DNA of 64,000 bases from contig OX638375.1 of the NCBI GenBank assembly GCA_951813575.1, positions 2,371,042 through 2,435,041 on the forward strand, in the 5' to 3' direction. Shown piece after piece: positions 49,671 through 63,013 of the stretch. The notes beneath the pieces are model-generated. The model had not been told where the DNA came from. It did no database searches and worked only from the letters and a program-made list of their open reading frames with translations. The stretch comes from Candidatus Binatia bacterium. Lineage in GTDB: Bacteria > Desulfobacterota > Binatia > UBA9968 > JAJDTQ01. Positions within the stretch are counted from its first letter, which is position 1; every line of letters starts with the position of its first letter. A program made the position numbers and the translations under genes.

Positions 49671-51377
49671 TCACCCGGACGTGGAAGCCGCGGGGATGTC
49701 CGAGGGGTCCGGCTCCGTCACCCGCAGCGCCTCCTCGAGGGTGGTGACCCCCTGGCGGACCTTCCCGACGGCGGCCTGACGCAGGGTCCGCATGCCCTGG
49801 CGGATGGCCGCTCGTTTCAGGTCCGCAGCGGAGCCGCCCTGGAGAATCAGCTTCCGAAGGTCGTCGCACAGGGTCATGACCTCGTAGACGGCCACGCGCC
49901 CCCGGTAGCCCGTGTGATGGCACTCGGCACAGCCCGGCCCGTGGGATGCCTCCACGTCACGCACCGCCTCGGTCCGACCGGCCGGTGCCGTGAGCATGCC
50001 TGGGTGCAGCGCCGCCCCAACCCTGCATCCGTCGCAAACCCGTCGCAGCAGGCGCTGGGCCGCCATCATGGTGATGGCGGAGGCGATGAGGTAGGGCTCC
50101 ACTCCCATGTCCTTCAGGCGGTGGACGCTGGAAGGCGCGTCGTTGGTATGGAGCGTGGTCAGCACGAGATGGCCCGTCAACGCCGCATTGACGGCGATGC
50201 GGGCGGTCTCCGCGTCGCGGATCTCTCCCACCATGATGATGTCGGGGTCCTGGCGCAGGAACGCCCGCAGGCAGGCGGCGAACGTCAGCCCGATCTCGCC
50301 GTGGGTCTGGACCTGGTTGACGCCCGCGAGATGGTACTCCACCGGGTCCTCCGCCGTGGAGATGTTCACCCCGGGGTGGTTGAGCTCCGACAGCATGCCG
50401 TAGAGGGTGGTGGACTTGCCGCTTCCGGTGGGGCCGGTGAGCAGGATCATGCCGGCGGGCTTGCTCATGGCCTCGGTGAAGAGCCGCCGGTCGTGGGCTT
50501 CCAGCCCGAGCCCGTCGAGGCTGGTGACGAGATCGGACCGGTGCAGCAACCGCAGCACCACCTTCTCCCCGAACCGGGTGGGCAGCACGGACACCCGCAC
50601 GTCCACTTCGCCCCCGGCGGCGGCCAGCTTGAGGCGTCCGTCCTGGGGCAGGCGATGCTCGGCGATATCGAGGCCCGCCAGCACCTTGACACGGGAGGTC
50701 AACGCCAGCTTCATCTCGTGCGGCGGAGTCATGACCTCCTGCAGCACGCCGTCGATCCTGAAGCGGATGCGCACGTCCTCCTCGTAGGGCTCGATGTGGA
50801 CGTCGCTGGCGCCGCGCGCCACCGCGTCCTTCAGAAGCGAATCCACCAGCGCCACCACCGGCGTGTCCGTGGCGGGCGGCGTCGAGGCCGAGCGGCGGCG
50901 AGCGCTCGTCCGTTCTCCATGCGCCGTGTCACGCAAGGAGGCATCGTGGCCCACGGTACGGGGACGATCTTCCAGGATGCTTCGGATGGCGGAGGGGCGC
51001 GCCAGCACCGTCCTCACGTCGTGTCCGGTCATGAACCGGATCTCGTCGACGGCGGCCAGGTCCGTGGGGTCGCTCATGGCCACGTCCAGCACCGAGCCCG
51101 AACGGGCGAGCGGAAGCATTCCGCGTTTCCGCAAGAGCGGCAGGGGCAGCAGGCCGGCGGCCGCGGCCTCGACGGCCGACGGGGTCAGCTCCGTCTCTTC
51201 CAGCCCGAACCGCCCGGCGACGAATGCCATGACCCGGTCCTCGTCCGCGGCGCCGTCCTCCACCAGGGCCGCCACCAGGTTGGCGCCGGTACGCCCTCGG
51301 GCAGCCGTGGCCCGGTCGAGCTGCTCACGCGTGACAACGCCGGCCCCTACCATCGATTCTCCAAGAGAGAGTTCCAT
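49671..51377 (-). CDS. GspE/PilB-type secretion ATPase
   Basis: 568 residues. An N-terminal MshEN-like domain (GESMVGAGVVTREQLDRATA) is followed by the ATPase core with Walker A LTGPTGSGKSTTLYGM, the Asp box, Walker B DPDIIMVGEIRDAETARIAV and His box HLVLTTLHTNDAPSSV. The C-terminal zinc tetracysteine is present as RVCDGCRVG and CAECHHTGYRGR. It powers pilin assembly. It leads the three-gene unit; no secretin, prepilin peptidase or retraction ATPase gene is in the window. Confidence 0.95.
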   Translation of the reverse strand: MELSLGESMVGAGVVTREQLDRATAARGRTGANLVAALVEDGAADEDRVMAFVAGRFGLEETELTPSAVEAAAAGLLPLPLLRKRGMLPLARSGSVLDVAMSDPTDLAAVDEIRFMTGHDVRTVLARPSAIRSILEDRPRTVGHDASLRDTAHGERTSARRRSASTPPATDTPVVALVDSLLKDAVARGASDVHIEPYEEDVRIRFRIDGVLQEVMTPPHEMKLALTSRVKVLAGLDIAEHRLPQDGRLKLAAAGGEVDVRVSVLPTRFGEKVVLRLLHRSDLVTSLDGLGLEAHDRRLFTEAMSKPAGMILLTGPTGSGKSTTLYGMLSELNHPGVNISTAEDPVEYHLAGVNQVQTHGEIGLTFAACLRAFLRQDPDIIMVGEIRDAETARIAVNAALTGHLVLTTLHTNDAPSSVHRLKDMGVEPYLIASAITMMAAQRLLRRVCDGCRVGAALHPGMLTAPAGRTEAVRDVEASHGPGCAECHHTGYRGRVAVYEVMTLCDDLRKLILQGGSAADLKRAAIRQGMRTLRQAAVGKVRQGVTTLEEALRVTEPDPSDIPAASTSG

Positions 51378-51455
51378 AGGACTTGTCTCCTGAAGTTCTT
51401 GATCGGCCGGGCGGCCGAAAACTGTAGGGGAATGTGTGAGAAAACGGTCCGGAGG

Positions 51456-54175
<2,720 letters not shown>

Positions 54176-54179
<4 letters not shown>

Positions 54180-55495
54180 CGGTCCCTCGTGCGCGGGTCG
54201 ATGCGGCGCCGGAGCTCGTCCACCAGCCGGTCCACCGGAATCCTCACCTGGGTCATGGCGTCCCGGTCGCGCAGCGTCACCGTCTGGTCCTTCATGGTCT
54301 CGTGGTCCACGGTGATGCCGAAGGGGGTGCCGATCTCGTCCTGCCGCCGGTAGCGCCGCCCGATGGAGCCGGCCTGGTCATAGACCACCGGAAAGTGCTC
54401 TTTCAGGAAATCGCGGATCTCCTGCGCCCGCTCTGGCTGTCCTTCCTTCCTGAGCAGCGGGTAGACGCCGGCCTTGAAGGGCGCCAGGCGCGGGTCGAGA
54501 CGCAGCACGATCCGCCGGTCGCCCTCCACTTCCTCCTCGTCGTACGCGTCCACCAGGAACGCCAGCAGGGGCCGGTCCACGCCGGCGGAGGGCTCGATGA
54601 CGTATGGGATGTAACGGCTGCGGGTGGCCTCGTCGAAGTAGGTCAGGTCCTTGCCGCTGTACTCCATGTGCTGCTTCAGGTCGAAATCGCCGCGGTTGGC
54701 GATGCCCTCGAGCTCGGACCAGCCGAACGGGAACTCGTACTCCACGTCCACGCAGGCCTTGGCGTAGTGGGCCAGCTCGTCGCTGCCGTGGGGGCGGATA
54801 CGGAGGTTCCCGGCGCGGACGCCGTTGTCCACGTACCACTGGAGACGCGCTTCCTGCCAGGACTGGAAGGCCTCCTCATCCTCCCCGGGCTTGACGAAGT
54901 ACTCGATCTCCATCTGCTCGAACTCGCGGGTGCGGAAGATGAAGTTGCCGGGGGTGATCTCGTTCCGGAAGCTCTTGCCGATCTGTGCGATGCCGAAGGG
55001 GATCTTCTGGCGCGCGGTGTCCAGCACGTTGGCGAAGTTGACGAAGATGCCCTGGGCCGTCTCCGGCCGGAGGAAAACCGTGCTGGCGGTATCCTCCACC
55101 GGCCCCATGAAGGTCTTGAACATGAGGTTGAACTGCCGCGCCGCGGTGAGCTCGCCGCCGCAGTCCGGGCAGACGCCGTCCTCGACGTGGTCCTCCCGGA
55201 AACGATGATGGCACGCCTTGCACTCCACCAGCGGATCGGAGAAGCCGGCGACATGGCCGGAAGCCTCCCACACCCGCGGGTGCATCAGGATCGAGGCGTC
55301 CAGGCCCACGGTGTCGTTGCGGCCGGTCACCACCGCCTTCCACCACGCCTCCTTGACGTTGCGCTTGAGTTCCACGCCCACGGGCCCGTAGTCCCAGGTG
55401 CTGCCGATTCCTCCGTAAATCTCGCTGGACGGAAAGATGAACCCTCTCCGTTTGCAAAGGTTGACGACCTTTTCCATCGTCGCGTGCTCGTTCAT
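54176..55495 (-). CDS. glyS: Glycyl-tRNA synthetase, homodimeric class II type
   Basis: 439 residues. Starts [20 protein letters not shown] with [20 protein letters not shown], a shared signature of the alpha2 GlyRS. Zinc-ribbon cysteines occur in [20 protein letters not shown] and PDCGGEL. Motif 2 is [20 protein letters not shown] and the glycine site includes [16 protein letters not shown]. It charges tRNA-Gly. It lies between recO and ppdK on the same strand. Confidence 0.96.
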
Positions 55496-55579
55496 GGGTA
55501 CTCTGGCTCTCCTGTGGTGTTGTCTGCCGGAACGGAGCCCGCCGGGACCTGGTGGCCTGTAACGTCCAAATGGAGGTCC

Positions 55580-56341
55580 CTAGTGAAACGAACCATCCAG
55601 GAAGGCTGCGGACTTCAGCTTCTTACTAATCTGGTACTGGATAAACAAGGGGACCACCGCACGGGTCTCCCGGAGCGCCGGCGGCGAGAATACCGGCGTT
55701 TCTCCGTGCATCCAGCCGTGTCGCTGGAAATGCGCCAGGATGTCCAACGCCTCGGTCGACAGGGGCACCGATTCCCGGCGGAGGCCGCTGCAGCCGCGGC
55801 ACAGGACGCCGCCGTCCCGGGGACTGAACTCCCACCGGCCGTTGCCGGGCGAGGGCCGGACGCCGCAGCGCTGGCAATGCTCCAGGGTGGGCTGGAACCC
55901 GGCCAGCCGCAGCAGCGTCAACTCGAACGCGGTGAGAAACTCGGTCGACGCCTCGTTCTCCTCCAGGAACCGCAACCCGTCCCGCAGGTGGTCGAAAAGC
56001 GACAGGCTGTCGTCGCCGTCCCGCGTCAGTTCATCGGTGATTTCCACGAGATAGGAGGCGTGCGCGATCTTGGCCAGGGTCCGGGTTATCCCCCGGAACA
56101 CGTACACCCAGTCGCAGGCGTGGACGAACGCCAGCGGGCTGTTGGATCGCTGATGGAAACGCAACTGGACAAGCGTGAAGGGCTCCAGAACGTTCAGGAA
56201 TCGTTTGCGGGACCGCTTGGCTCCCTTGGCGATGCCCCTGATCTTGCCGTAGTCCCGCGTAAGGAAAGAAACGATCTTGTCCGACTCGCCGTAGGCCCAG
56301 GATCGCAGCACGATGGCCGGGCTCGACCGTATCACCGGCAC
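55580..56341 (-). CDS. recO: DNA repair protein RecO
   Basis: 253 residues. The N-terminal OB fold is SPAIVLRSWAYGESDKIVSF with LTRDYGKIRGIAKGAKRSRK. The helical part carries the zinc-binding cysteines of this subfamily, HCQRCGVRP and GVLCRGCSG. RecO loads RecA at single-strand gaps with RecR. It is the first gene of recO-glyS-ppdK and is divergent from grpE. Confidence 0.95.
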   Translation of the reverse strand: MPVIRSSPAIVLRSWAYGESDKIVSFLTRDYGKIRGIAKGAKRSRKRFLNVLEPFTLVQLRFHQRSNSPLAFVHACDWVYVFRGITRTLAKIAHASYLVEITDELTRDGDDSLSLFDHLRDGLRFLEENEASTEFLTAFELTLLRLAGFQPTLEHCQRCGVRPSPGNGRWEFSPRDGGVLCRGCSGLRRESVPLSTEALDILAHFQRHGWMHGETPVFSPPALRETRAVVPLFIQYQISKKLKSAAFLDGSFH

Positions 56342-56467
56342 TCAAATCCCCCCCCGACATGAACGGCGTCCCCTCGGTGCCTGGCAACCTGCCTCCCGGT
56401 CCCGCCGTGCAATCGTCGCTATCCGTACGTATACACCAAGGCGTCGAAAAAGTCGCGCCGGACCAGG

Positions 56468-56489
56468 TTCCTGCTTCCGCGGGAATGAC
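56468..56489. repeat. Solitary family A half-element
   Basis: GCTTCCGCGGGAATGAC matches the outer arm of family A, but the inner half and the paired arm are missing. It lies between recO and grpE starts. Confidence 0.6.
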
Positions 56490-56513
56490 GCTTTTACGGC
56501 GATTTCAGCCACC

Positions 56514-56542
56514 TTGACAAGGTTCACTTCGGTGATTAACTT
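56514..56542 (+). promoter_or_regulatory. Candidate grpE promoter
   Basis: A perfect TTGACA box (56514-56519) with a 17-base spacer to TAACTT (56537-56542) lies about 88 bases before grpE. The -10 is weak. No CIRCE palindrome or sigma-32 consensus was found. Confidence 0.4.
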
Positions 56543-56629
56543 TTGTCCGCCGTCGCCGGGGGCAGGTGCGTCTTCGTACCGGCTGACCGGCTCTTTTTTC
56601 CGGACGAGGCATCGAAAACGAACCTCATC

Positions 56630-57271
56630 ATGGCTGAAGACAACAAAGAACAAGCCCGGGCCGCCGAAGAAAACGAGGAGACGGCAACCCGACCCGAAGT
56701 CGGCGAGGCGCCTGTCGAGGCGCCGGAGCCGTCGGAGATCGAGCGGCTCGGGGCGGAGCTGGATGCCGCAAGAGAGGAAGCCCGGCGCCATCACGACCTC
56801 TACCTGCGCGAGGCGGCCGAGACCGAGAACTACAAGAAACGCGTAACCCGCGAAAAACAGGACGCTATCCGCTACGCCAACGAATCGCTGGTGCGCGATC
56901 TCCTGCCGGTGATCGACGACCTGGAGCGGGCGGCTCGGCACGCGCCGGGCGACGGCGACCCGCACGCGCTGGTGGACGGCATCGAGCTGGTGATCAAGGC
57001 CTGTCTCGAGGCGCTGCAGAAGCACGGGGTCACGCGGGTCACGGCCAAGGGACAACCCTTCGATCCCGAGAAACACGAGGCGTACGCCCAGGTGGAGACC
57101 GGCGAATGCGAGCCCAACACGGTGGTGGACGAGATCCATCCGGGCTACTACCTGGTCGACCGGCTGCTGCGGCCGTCCCTGGTAAGCGTCGCTAAGGCGC
57201 CGACTTTACAGGACAAATCATCGCTGGAAAATGGCGAATCGGCGGTTGAAAACGACCGGGGCGATGATTAG
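56630..57271 (+). CDS. grpE: GrpE nucleotide exchange factor
   Basis: 213 residues from ATG 56630 (MAEDNKEQARAAEENEETAT); an upstream frame from 56543 is not homologous. An acidic N-terminal tail, a long helix with LREAAETENYKKRVTREKQD and AIRYANESLVRDLLPVIDDL, and the C-terminal beta wing with GQPFDPEKHEAYAQVETG and VVDEIHPGYYLVDRLLRPSL. It exchanges ADP on DnaK and senses heat. dnaK follows after 41 bases. Confidence 0.95.
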   Translation: MAEDNKEQARAAEENEETATRPEVGEAPVEAPEPSEIERLGAELDAAREEARRHHDLYLREAAETENYKKRVTREKQDAIRYANESLVRDLLPVIDDLERAARHAPGDGDPHALVDGIELVIKACLEALQKHGVTRVTAKGQPFDPEKHEAYAQVETGECEPNTVVDEIHPGYYLVDRLLRPSLVSVAKAPTLQDKSSLENGESAVENDRGDD

Positions 57272-57312
57272 ATTCACATTGAAACGCGGTTGAAGAACAA
57301 GGAGACGAAGAG

Positions 57313-59243
<1,931 letters not shown>

Positions 59244-59244
<1 letters not shown>

Positions 59245-59269
59245 GGGCGGTTTTCAAACCCGCCCGCGC
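59244..59269. repeat. Family C palindrome starting at the dnaK stop codon
   Basis: TAGGGGCGGTTTTCAAACCC and onward: the last base of the dnaK TAG (59242-59244) opens the element. One stem base differs from the other copies. It may reduce transcription from dnaK into dnaJ. Confidence 0.8.
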
Positions 59270-59316
59270 CCGCATCGCACCATCGGTCGATACAGCCTCC
59301 CAGGCGGGACTAGACA

Positions 59317-60429
59317 TTGGACAAACGGGACTACTATGAAATTCTCGGCCTGAGCCGCAACGCCGGCGAGGACGAGCTCAAGAAGGCTTACCGCAAGCTG
59401 GCGCTCCAGTACCATCCCGACCGGAACCCGGGCGACAAGCAGGCGGAGGAGAAGTTCAAGGAACTCTCCGAAGCGTATTCGGTGCTCTCCGATCCGGAGA
59501 AGAGGTCCAAATACGACCAGTTCGGCCACGCCGCCTTCGGCGAAACCGGTCCGTTCGCCGGCTTCGACTTCTCCCAGGGTTTCGAGGACATTTTCGGCGA
59601 CATTTTCGGCGAGTTCTTCGGCGGATCGTCCCGGGGCAGGGCCAGGTCCCGGGCCCAGCGGGGCGACGACCTGCGCTACAACCTCGAGATCACCTTCGAG
59701 CAGGGCGCCTTCGGCACCGAGAAGAAGATCAAGATCCCGCGCCACGGACCCTGCGACGAGTGCGAGGGCAGCGGCGCCGAGAAGGGCACCTCGCCGCAGA
59801 CCTGTCCCGCCTGCAAGGGCTCGGGACAGATGGCCTTCCAGCAGGGCTTCTTCACCGTATCCCGCACCTGCAGCCAGTGCGGCGGGCAGGGCCGGGTGAT
59901 CCCCCATCCCTGCACCATGTGCGGCGGCGCCGGCCTGACCCGGAAGTTCCACACCATCAACGTCAAGATCCCGGCGGGCGTCGACACGGGTTCGCGGCTC
60001 AAGCTGCGGGGCGAGGGGGAAAACGGCGCCCGGGGCGGCCCGCCCGGAGACCTGTACGTGGTCATCATCGTCCAGGACCACGCGATCTTCGCCCGGGAAG
60101 GAACCGACGTCATCTGCGAGATGCCCATCAGCTTCGTCAACGCCACCCTCGGAGCCGAAATCGAGGTGCCCACGCTGGAGGGCAAGGTCAAGATGAAGAT
60201 CCCGCCGGGGACCCAGTCGCACGCGGTCTTCCGCCTGAAGGGCAAGGGGATCAAGGACGTGCACGGGGGGCGCCGGGGCGACGAGCACGTGCGCGTGCTG
60301 GTGGAGACGCCGACACGCCTCAACGCCCGCCAGAAGAAGCTGCTCAAGGATTTCGCCGAGGAAGGCGGGGAGGAAGCCCATCCTATTGCCAAAGGGTTCT
60401 TCGAGAAGGTAAAGGAACTGTTCGACTGA
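59317..60429 (+). CDS. dnaJ: Chaperone DnaJ
   Basis: 370 residues starting at a rare TTG (59317). J domain: [20 protein letters not shown] with the HPD motif in [20 protein letters not shown] Gly/Phe region ([20 protein letters not shown]) is followed by the four C-x-x-C-x-G-x-G zinc repeats ([32 protein letters not shown]). It stimulates DnaK ATPase. lon begins 9 bases after the stop. Confidence 0.97.
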   Translation: MDKRDYYEILGLSRNAGEDELKKAYRKLALQYHPDRNPGDKQAEEKFKELSEAYSVLSDPEKRSKYDQFGHAAFGETGPFAGFDFSQGFEDIFGDIFGEFFGGSSRGRARSRAQRGDDLRYNLEITFEQGAFGTEKKIKIPRHGPCDECEGSGAEKGTSPQTCPACKGSGQMAFQQGFFTVSRTCSQCGGQGRVIPHPCTMCGGAGLTRKFHTINVKIPAGVDTGSRLKLRGEGENGARGGPPGDLYVVIIVQDHAIFAREGTDVICEMPISFVNATLGAEIEVPTLEGKVKMKIPPGTQSHAVFRLKGKGIKDVHGGRRGDEHVRVLVETPTRLNARQKKLLKDFAEEGGEEAHPIAKGFFEKVKELFD

Positions 60430-60438
60430 GGGCAACGC

Positions 60439-62922
60439 ATGGACGTATCGGACAAGGACACCGCGGAGCTCGTGGCGGACCGGCCGGTGAGCGACATCCC
60501 CGACGTCATACCGCTCCTGCCCATCCGCGACATCGTCATCTACCCGTACATGATGATTCCCCTGTTCGTCGGACGGGAGATCTCCATCAACGCGGTGAAC
60601 GAGGCGCTGGCGCGGGACCGCCACATCTTCCTGGTGGTGCAGAAAGACCCCACCGAGGACGACCCCGAGGCCGAGGACCTGTACCGCGTGGGCACGATAG
60701 CCACCATCCTGCGCATGCTGAAGCTCGACGACGGGCGGGTGAAGATCCTCGTGCAGGGCCTCACCAAGGGCGCCGTCGAAGAGGTGCTGCAACAAGAGCC
60801 CTATTTCGAAGTGCGGATCGAGAAGGTCGTCGAGCAGCAGGTCATCGAACTGTCCATCGAGGTCGAGGCGCTCATGCGCAGCGTCAAGGAGAAGATCGAG
60901 CAGATCCTCAACCTCAAGAACCTCCCGCCGGAAATCGTCATGGTCACCGACAACGTCGTCGACCCCGGCGTGCTGGCGGACCTGGTGGCCTCCAACCTGC
61001 GGCTCAACATCGAAGAGAGCCAGTCCATCCTGGAGATCTATGAACCCATCGAACGGTTGAAGAAGGTCAACGACCTGCTCACCCGCGAGCTCGAGCTCGC
61101 CACCATGCAGGCGCGTATCCAGAACCAGGCCAAGGACGAGATGAGCAAGACCCAGCGGGAGTACTTCCTGCGGGAGCAGCTCAGGCAGATCCACCAGGAG
61201 CTCGGGGAGGGCGACGAGAAGACCGAGGAAATGAACGAGCTCAAGGCCCAGATCGACAAGGCCGGCATGCCCGCGGAGGTCCAGAAGGAGGCCACCAAGC
61301 AGCTCAAGCGGCTGGAGCAGATGCACCCCGAGTCCTCCGAGTCCTCCCTGGTGAGGACCTACCTGGACTGGATGGTGGAGCTCCCCTGGAGCGAGCGCAC
61401 CGAGGACAACCTCGACCTGAAGAAGGCCAAGGAAGTCCTGGACGAGGACCACTTCAACCTGGAGAAGATCAAGGAGCGGTTTCTCGAGTACCTGGCGGTG
61501 AACAAGCTGCGGCAGAAGATCCGCGGCCCCATCCTCTGCTTCGTGGGCCCGCCGGGGGTCGGCAAGACCTCCCTCGGAAAATCCATCGCCCGCGCCCTCG
61601 GACGGAACTTCGTGCGCATCTCGCTGGGCGGCATCCGGGACGAGGCGGAGATCCGGGGGCACCGCCGGACCTACGTGGGGGCCCTGCCCGGACGGATCGT
61701 ACAGGGCATGAAGCAGGCCGGCACCAACAACCCGGTGTTCATGCTGGACGAGCTCGACAAGCTCGGCAACGACTTCAGGGGCGACCCGTCGGCGGCCCTG
61801 CTGGAGGTCCTCGATCCGGAGCAGAACCACGCGTTCAGCGACCACTACCTGAACGTCCCGTTCGACCTGTCCAGCGTGCTGTTCATCTGCACCGCGAACC
61901 TGCTGGACACGGTTCCGCCGGCGCTGAGGGACCGCATGGAGGTGATCAACCTCTCCGGCTACACCAACGAGGAGAAACTGGAGATCGCCCGGCGGTTCCT
62001 TATCCCGCGGCAACTGCAGGAGTCCGGTATCTCCGACGATCTGCTGGACGTCTCCAACGACGCGGTGCTACGCATCATCGAGCAGTACACGCGCGAAGCC
62101 GGTCTCCGGAACCTCGAGCGGGAGATGGCGGCGATCTGCCGGAAGGTGGCGCGCAAGGTGGCGGACGGCCGCACCAGCCGTACCCGGATCACCCGGAGGA
62201 ACCTGCACCAGTTTCTGGGCCCCGCCAGGTTCCTGGCGGAAGAGACCCACGAGCAGAACGAGATCGGCGTCGCCACGGGGCTGGCCTGGACCAGCGCCGG
62301 CGGCGAAGTGCTGCACGTCGAAGCCTCGCTGTCCAAGGGCCGCGGCAACCTGACCCTCACGGGACAGTTGGGCGACGTCATGCGGGAGTCGGCCCAGGCC
62401 GCGGTGAGCTACGCCCGGGCCCATGCGAAGCATCTGGGACTCGAAGAGAACTTCTACCAGAAGCAGGACATCCACATACACGTCCCGTCCGGCTCCATAC
62501 CCAAGGACGGTCCCTCCGCCGGGATCACCATGGGTACCGCCCTCATCTCGGCTCTGACCCGGCGGCCGGTAAGCCGGAGCGTGGCCATGACCGGGGAGAT
62601 CACGCTCCGGGGCCGCGTGCTGCCCGTGGGCGGCCTGAAGGAGAAGTGTCTGGCGGCGTTTCGTTCCGGGGTCGCGACGGTGGCCATTCCGTTCCAGAAC
62701 CGCAAGGACCTCGAAGAGATTCCGCGTCCCTTGCGCAACAAGCTGCATTTCATCCTGGCGCGCAACATGAACGACGTGCTGGCGGCGGCCTTCGGAGACA
62801 CGCCGCCCGACAGCCCGGTCCACCCCGAGCCGAAAACCAGGGCCGCGGCCAAGAACAGAAAGCCGGCCCGGCGGACCCGCCCCAAGGGCGCGGGGGGCAG
62901 GACGGTTCCCGCCAACGCGTGA
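60439..62922 (+). CDS. lon: ATP-dependent protease Lon
   Basis: 827 residues. The N-terminal substrate domain begins IPLLPIRDIVIYPYMMIPLF. AAA+ Walker A is CFVGPPGVGKTSLGKSIARA, and the serine-lysine active site region is SGSIPKDGPSAGITMGTALI. The extra tail of about 40 residues (EPKTRAAAKNRKPARRTRPK and onward) is basic and Ala/Pro-rich. It degrades damaged and regulatory proteins in the cytoplasm. It sits directly after dnaJ, and a family C palindrome follows 25 bases past its stop. Confidence 0.97.
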   Translation: MDVSDKDTAELVADRPVSDIPDVIPLLPIRDIVIYPYMMIPLFVGREISINAVNEALARDRHIFLVVQKDPTEDDPEAEDLYRVGTIATILRMLKLDDGRVKILVQGLTKGAVEEVLQQEPYFEVRIEKVVEQQVIELSIEVEALMRSVKEKIEQILNLKNLPPEIVMVTDNVVDPGVLADLVASNLRLNIEESQSILEIYEPIERLKKVNDLLTRELELATMQARIQNQAKDEMSKTQREYFLREQLRQIHQELGEGDEKTEEMNELKAQIDKAGMPAEVQKEATKQLKRLEQMHPESSESSLVRTYLDWMVELPWSERTEDNLDLKKAKEVLDEDHFNLEKIKERFLEYLAVNKLRQKIRGPILCFVGPPGVGKTSLGKSIARALGRNFVRISLGGIRDEAEIRGHRRTYVGALPGRIVQGMKQAGTNNPVFMLDELDKLGNDFRGDPSAALLEVLDPEQNHAFSDHYLNVPFDLSSVLFICTANLLDTVPPALRDRMEVINLSGYTNEEKLEIARRFLIPRQLQESGISDDLLDVSNDAVLRIIEQYTREAGLRNLEREMAAICRKVARKVADGRTSRTRITRRNLHQFLGPARFLAEETHEQNEIGVATGLAWTSAGGEVLHVEASLSKGRGNLTLTGQLGDVMRESAQAAVSYARAHAKHLGLEENFYQKQDIHIHVPSGSIPKDGPSAGITMGTALISALTRRPVSRSVAMTGEITLRGRVLPVGGLKEKCLAAFRSGVATVAIPFQNRKDLEEIPRPLRNKLHFILARNMNDVLAAAFGDTPPDSPVHPEPKTRAAAKNRKPARRTRPKGAGGRTVPANA

Positions 62923-62947
62923 ACCGGGACGCCCAGGGATTTGGCGT

Positions 62948-62972
62948 ACGGGCGGGTTGCAAACCCGCCCGT
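62948..62972. repeat. Family C palindrome after lon
   Basis: ACGGGCGGGTTGCAAACCCG followed by CCCGT: an 11-bp stem, between lon and thiL. Confidence 0.8.
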
Positions 62973-63013
62973 GCCCGTACACGCGACGGAGCGCGCAAGA
63001 GCGCTAACGCCCC

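Noticed and set aside
56511..56629. CIRCE/HrcA or sigma-32 control of grpE-dnaK
   Set aside because: No CIRCE inverted repeat or heat-shock sigma consensus could be found by eye; only a general TTGACA promoter candidate.
59254..62013. 919-codon minus-strand frame opposite dnaJ and lon
   Set aside because: Antisense shadow; repeated Leu/Val/Gly/His pattern mirrors the coding strand.
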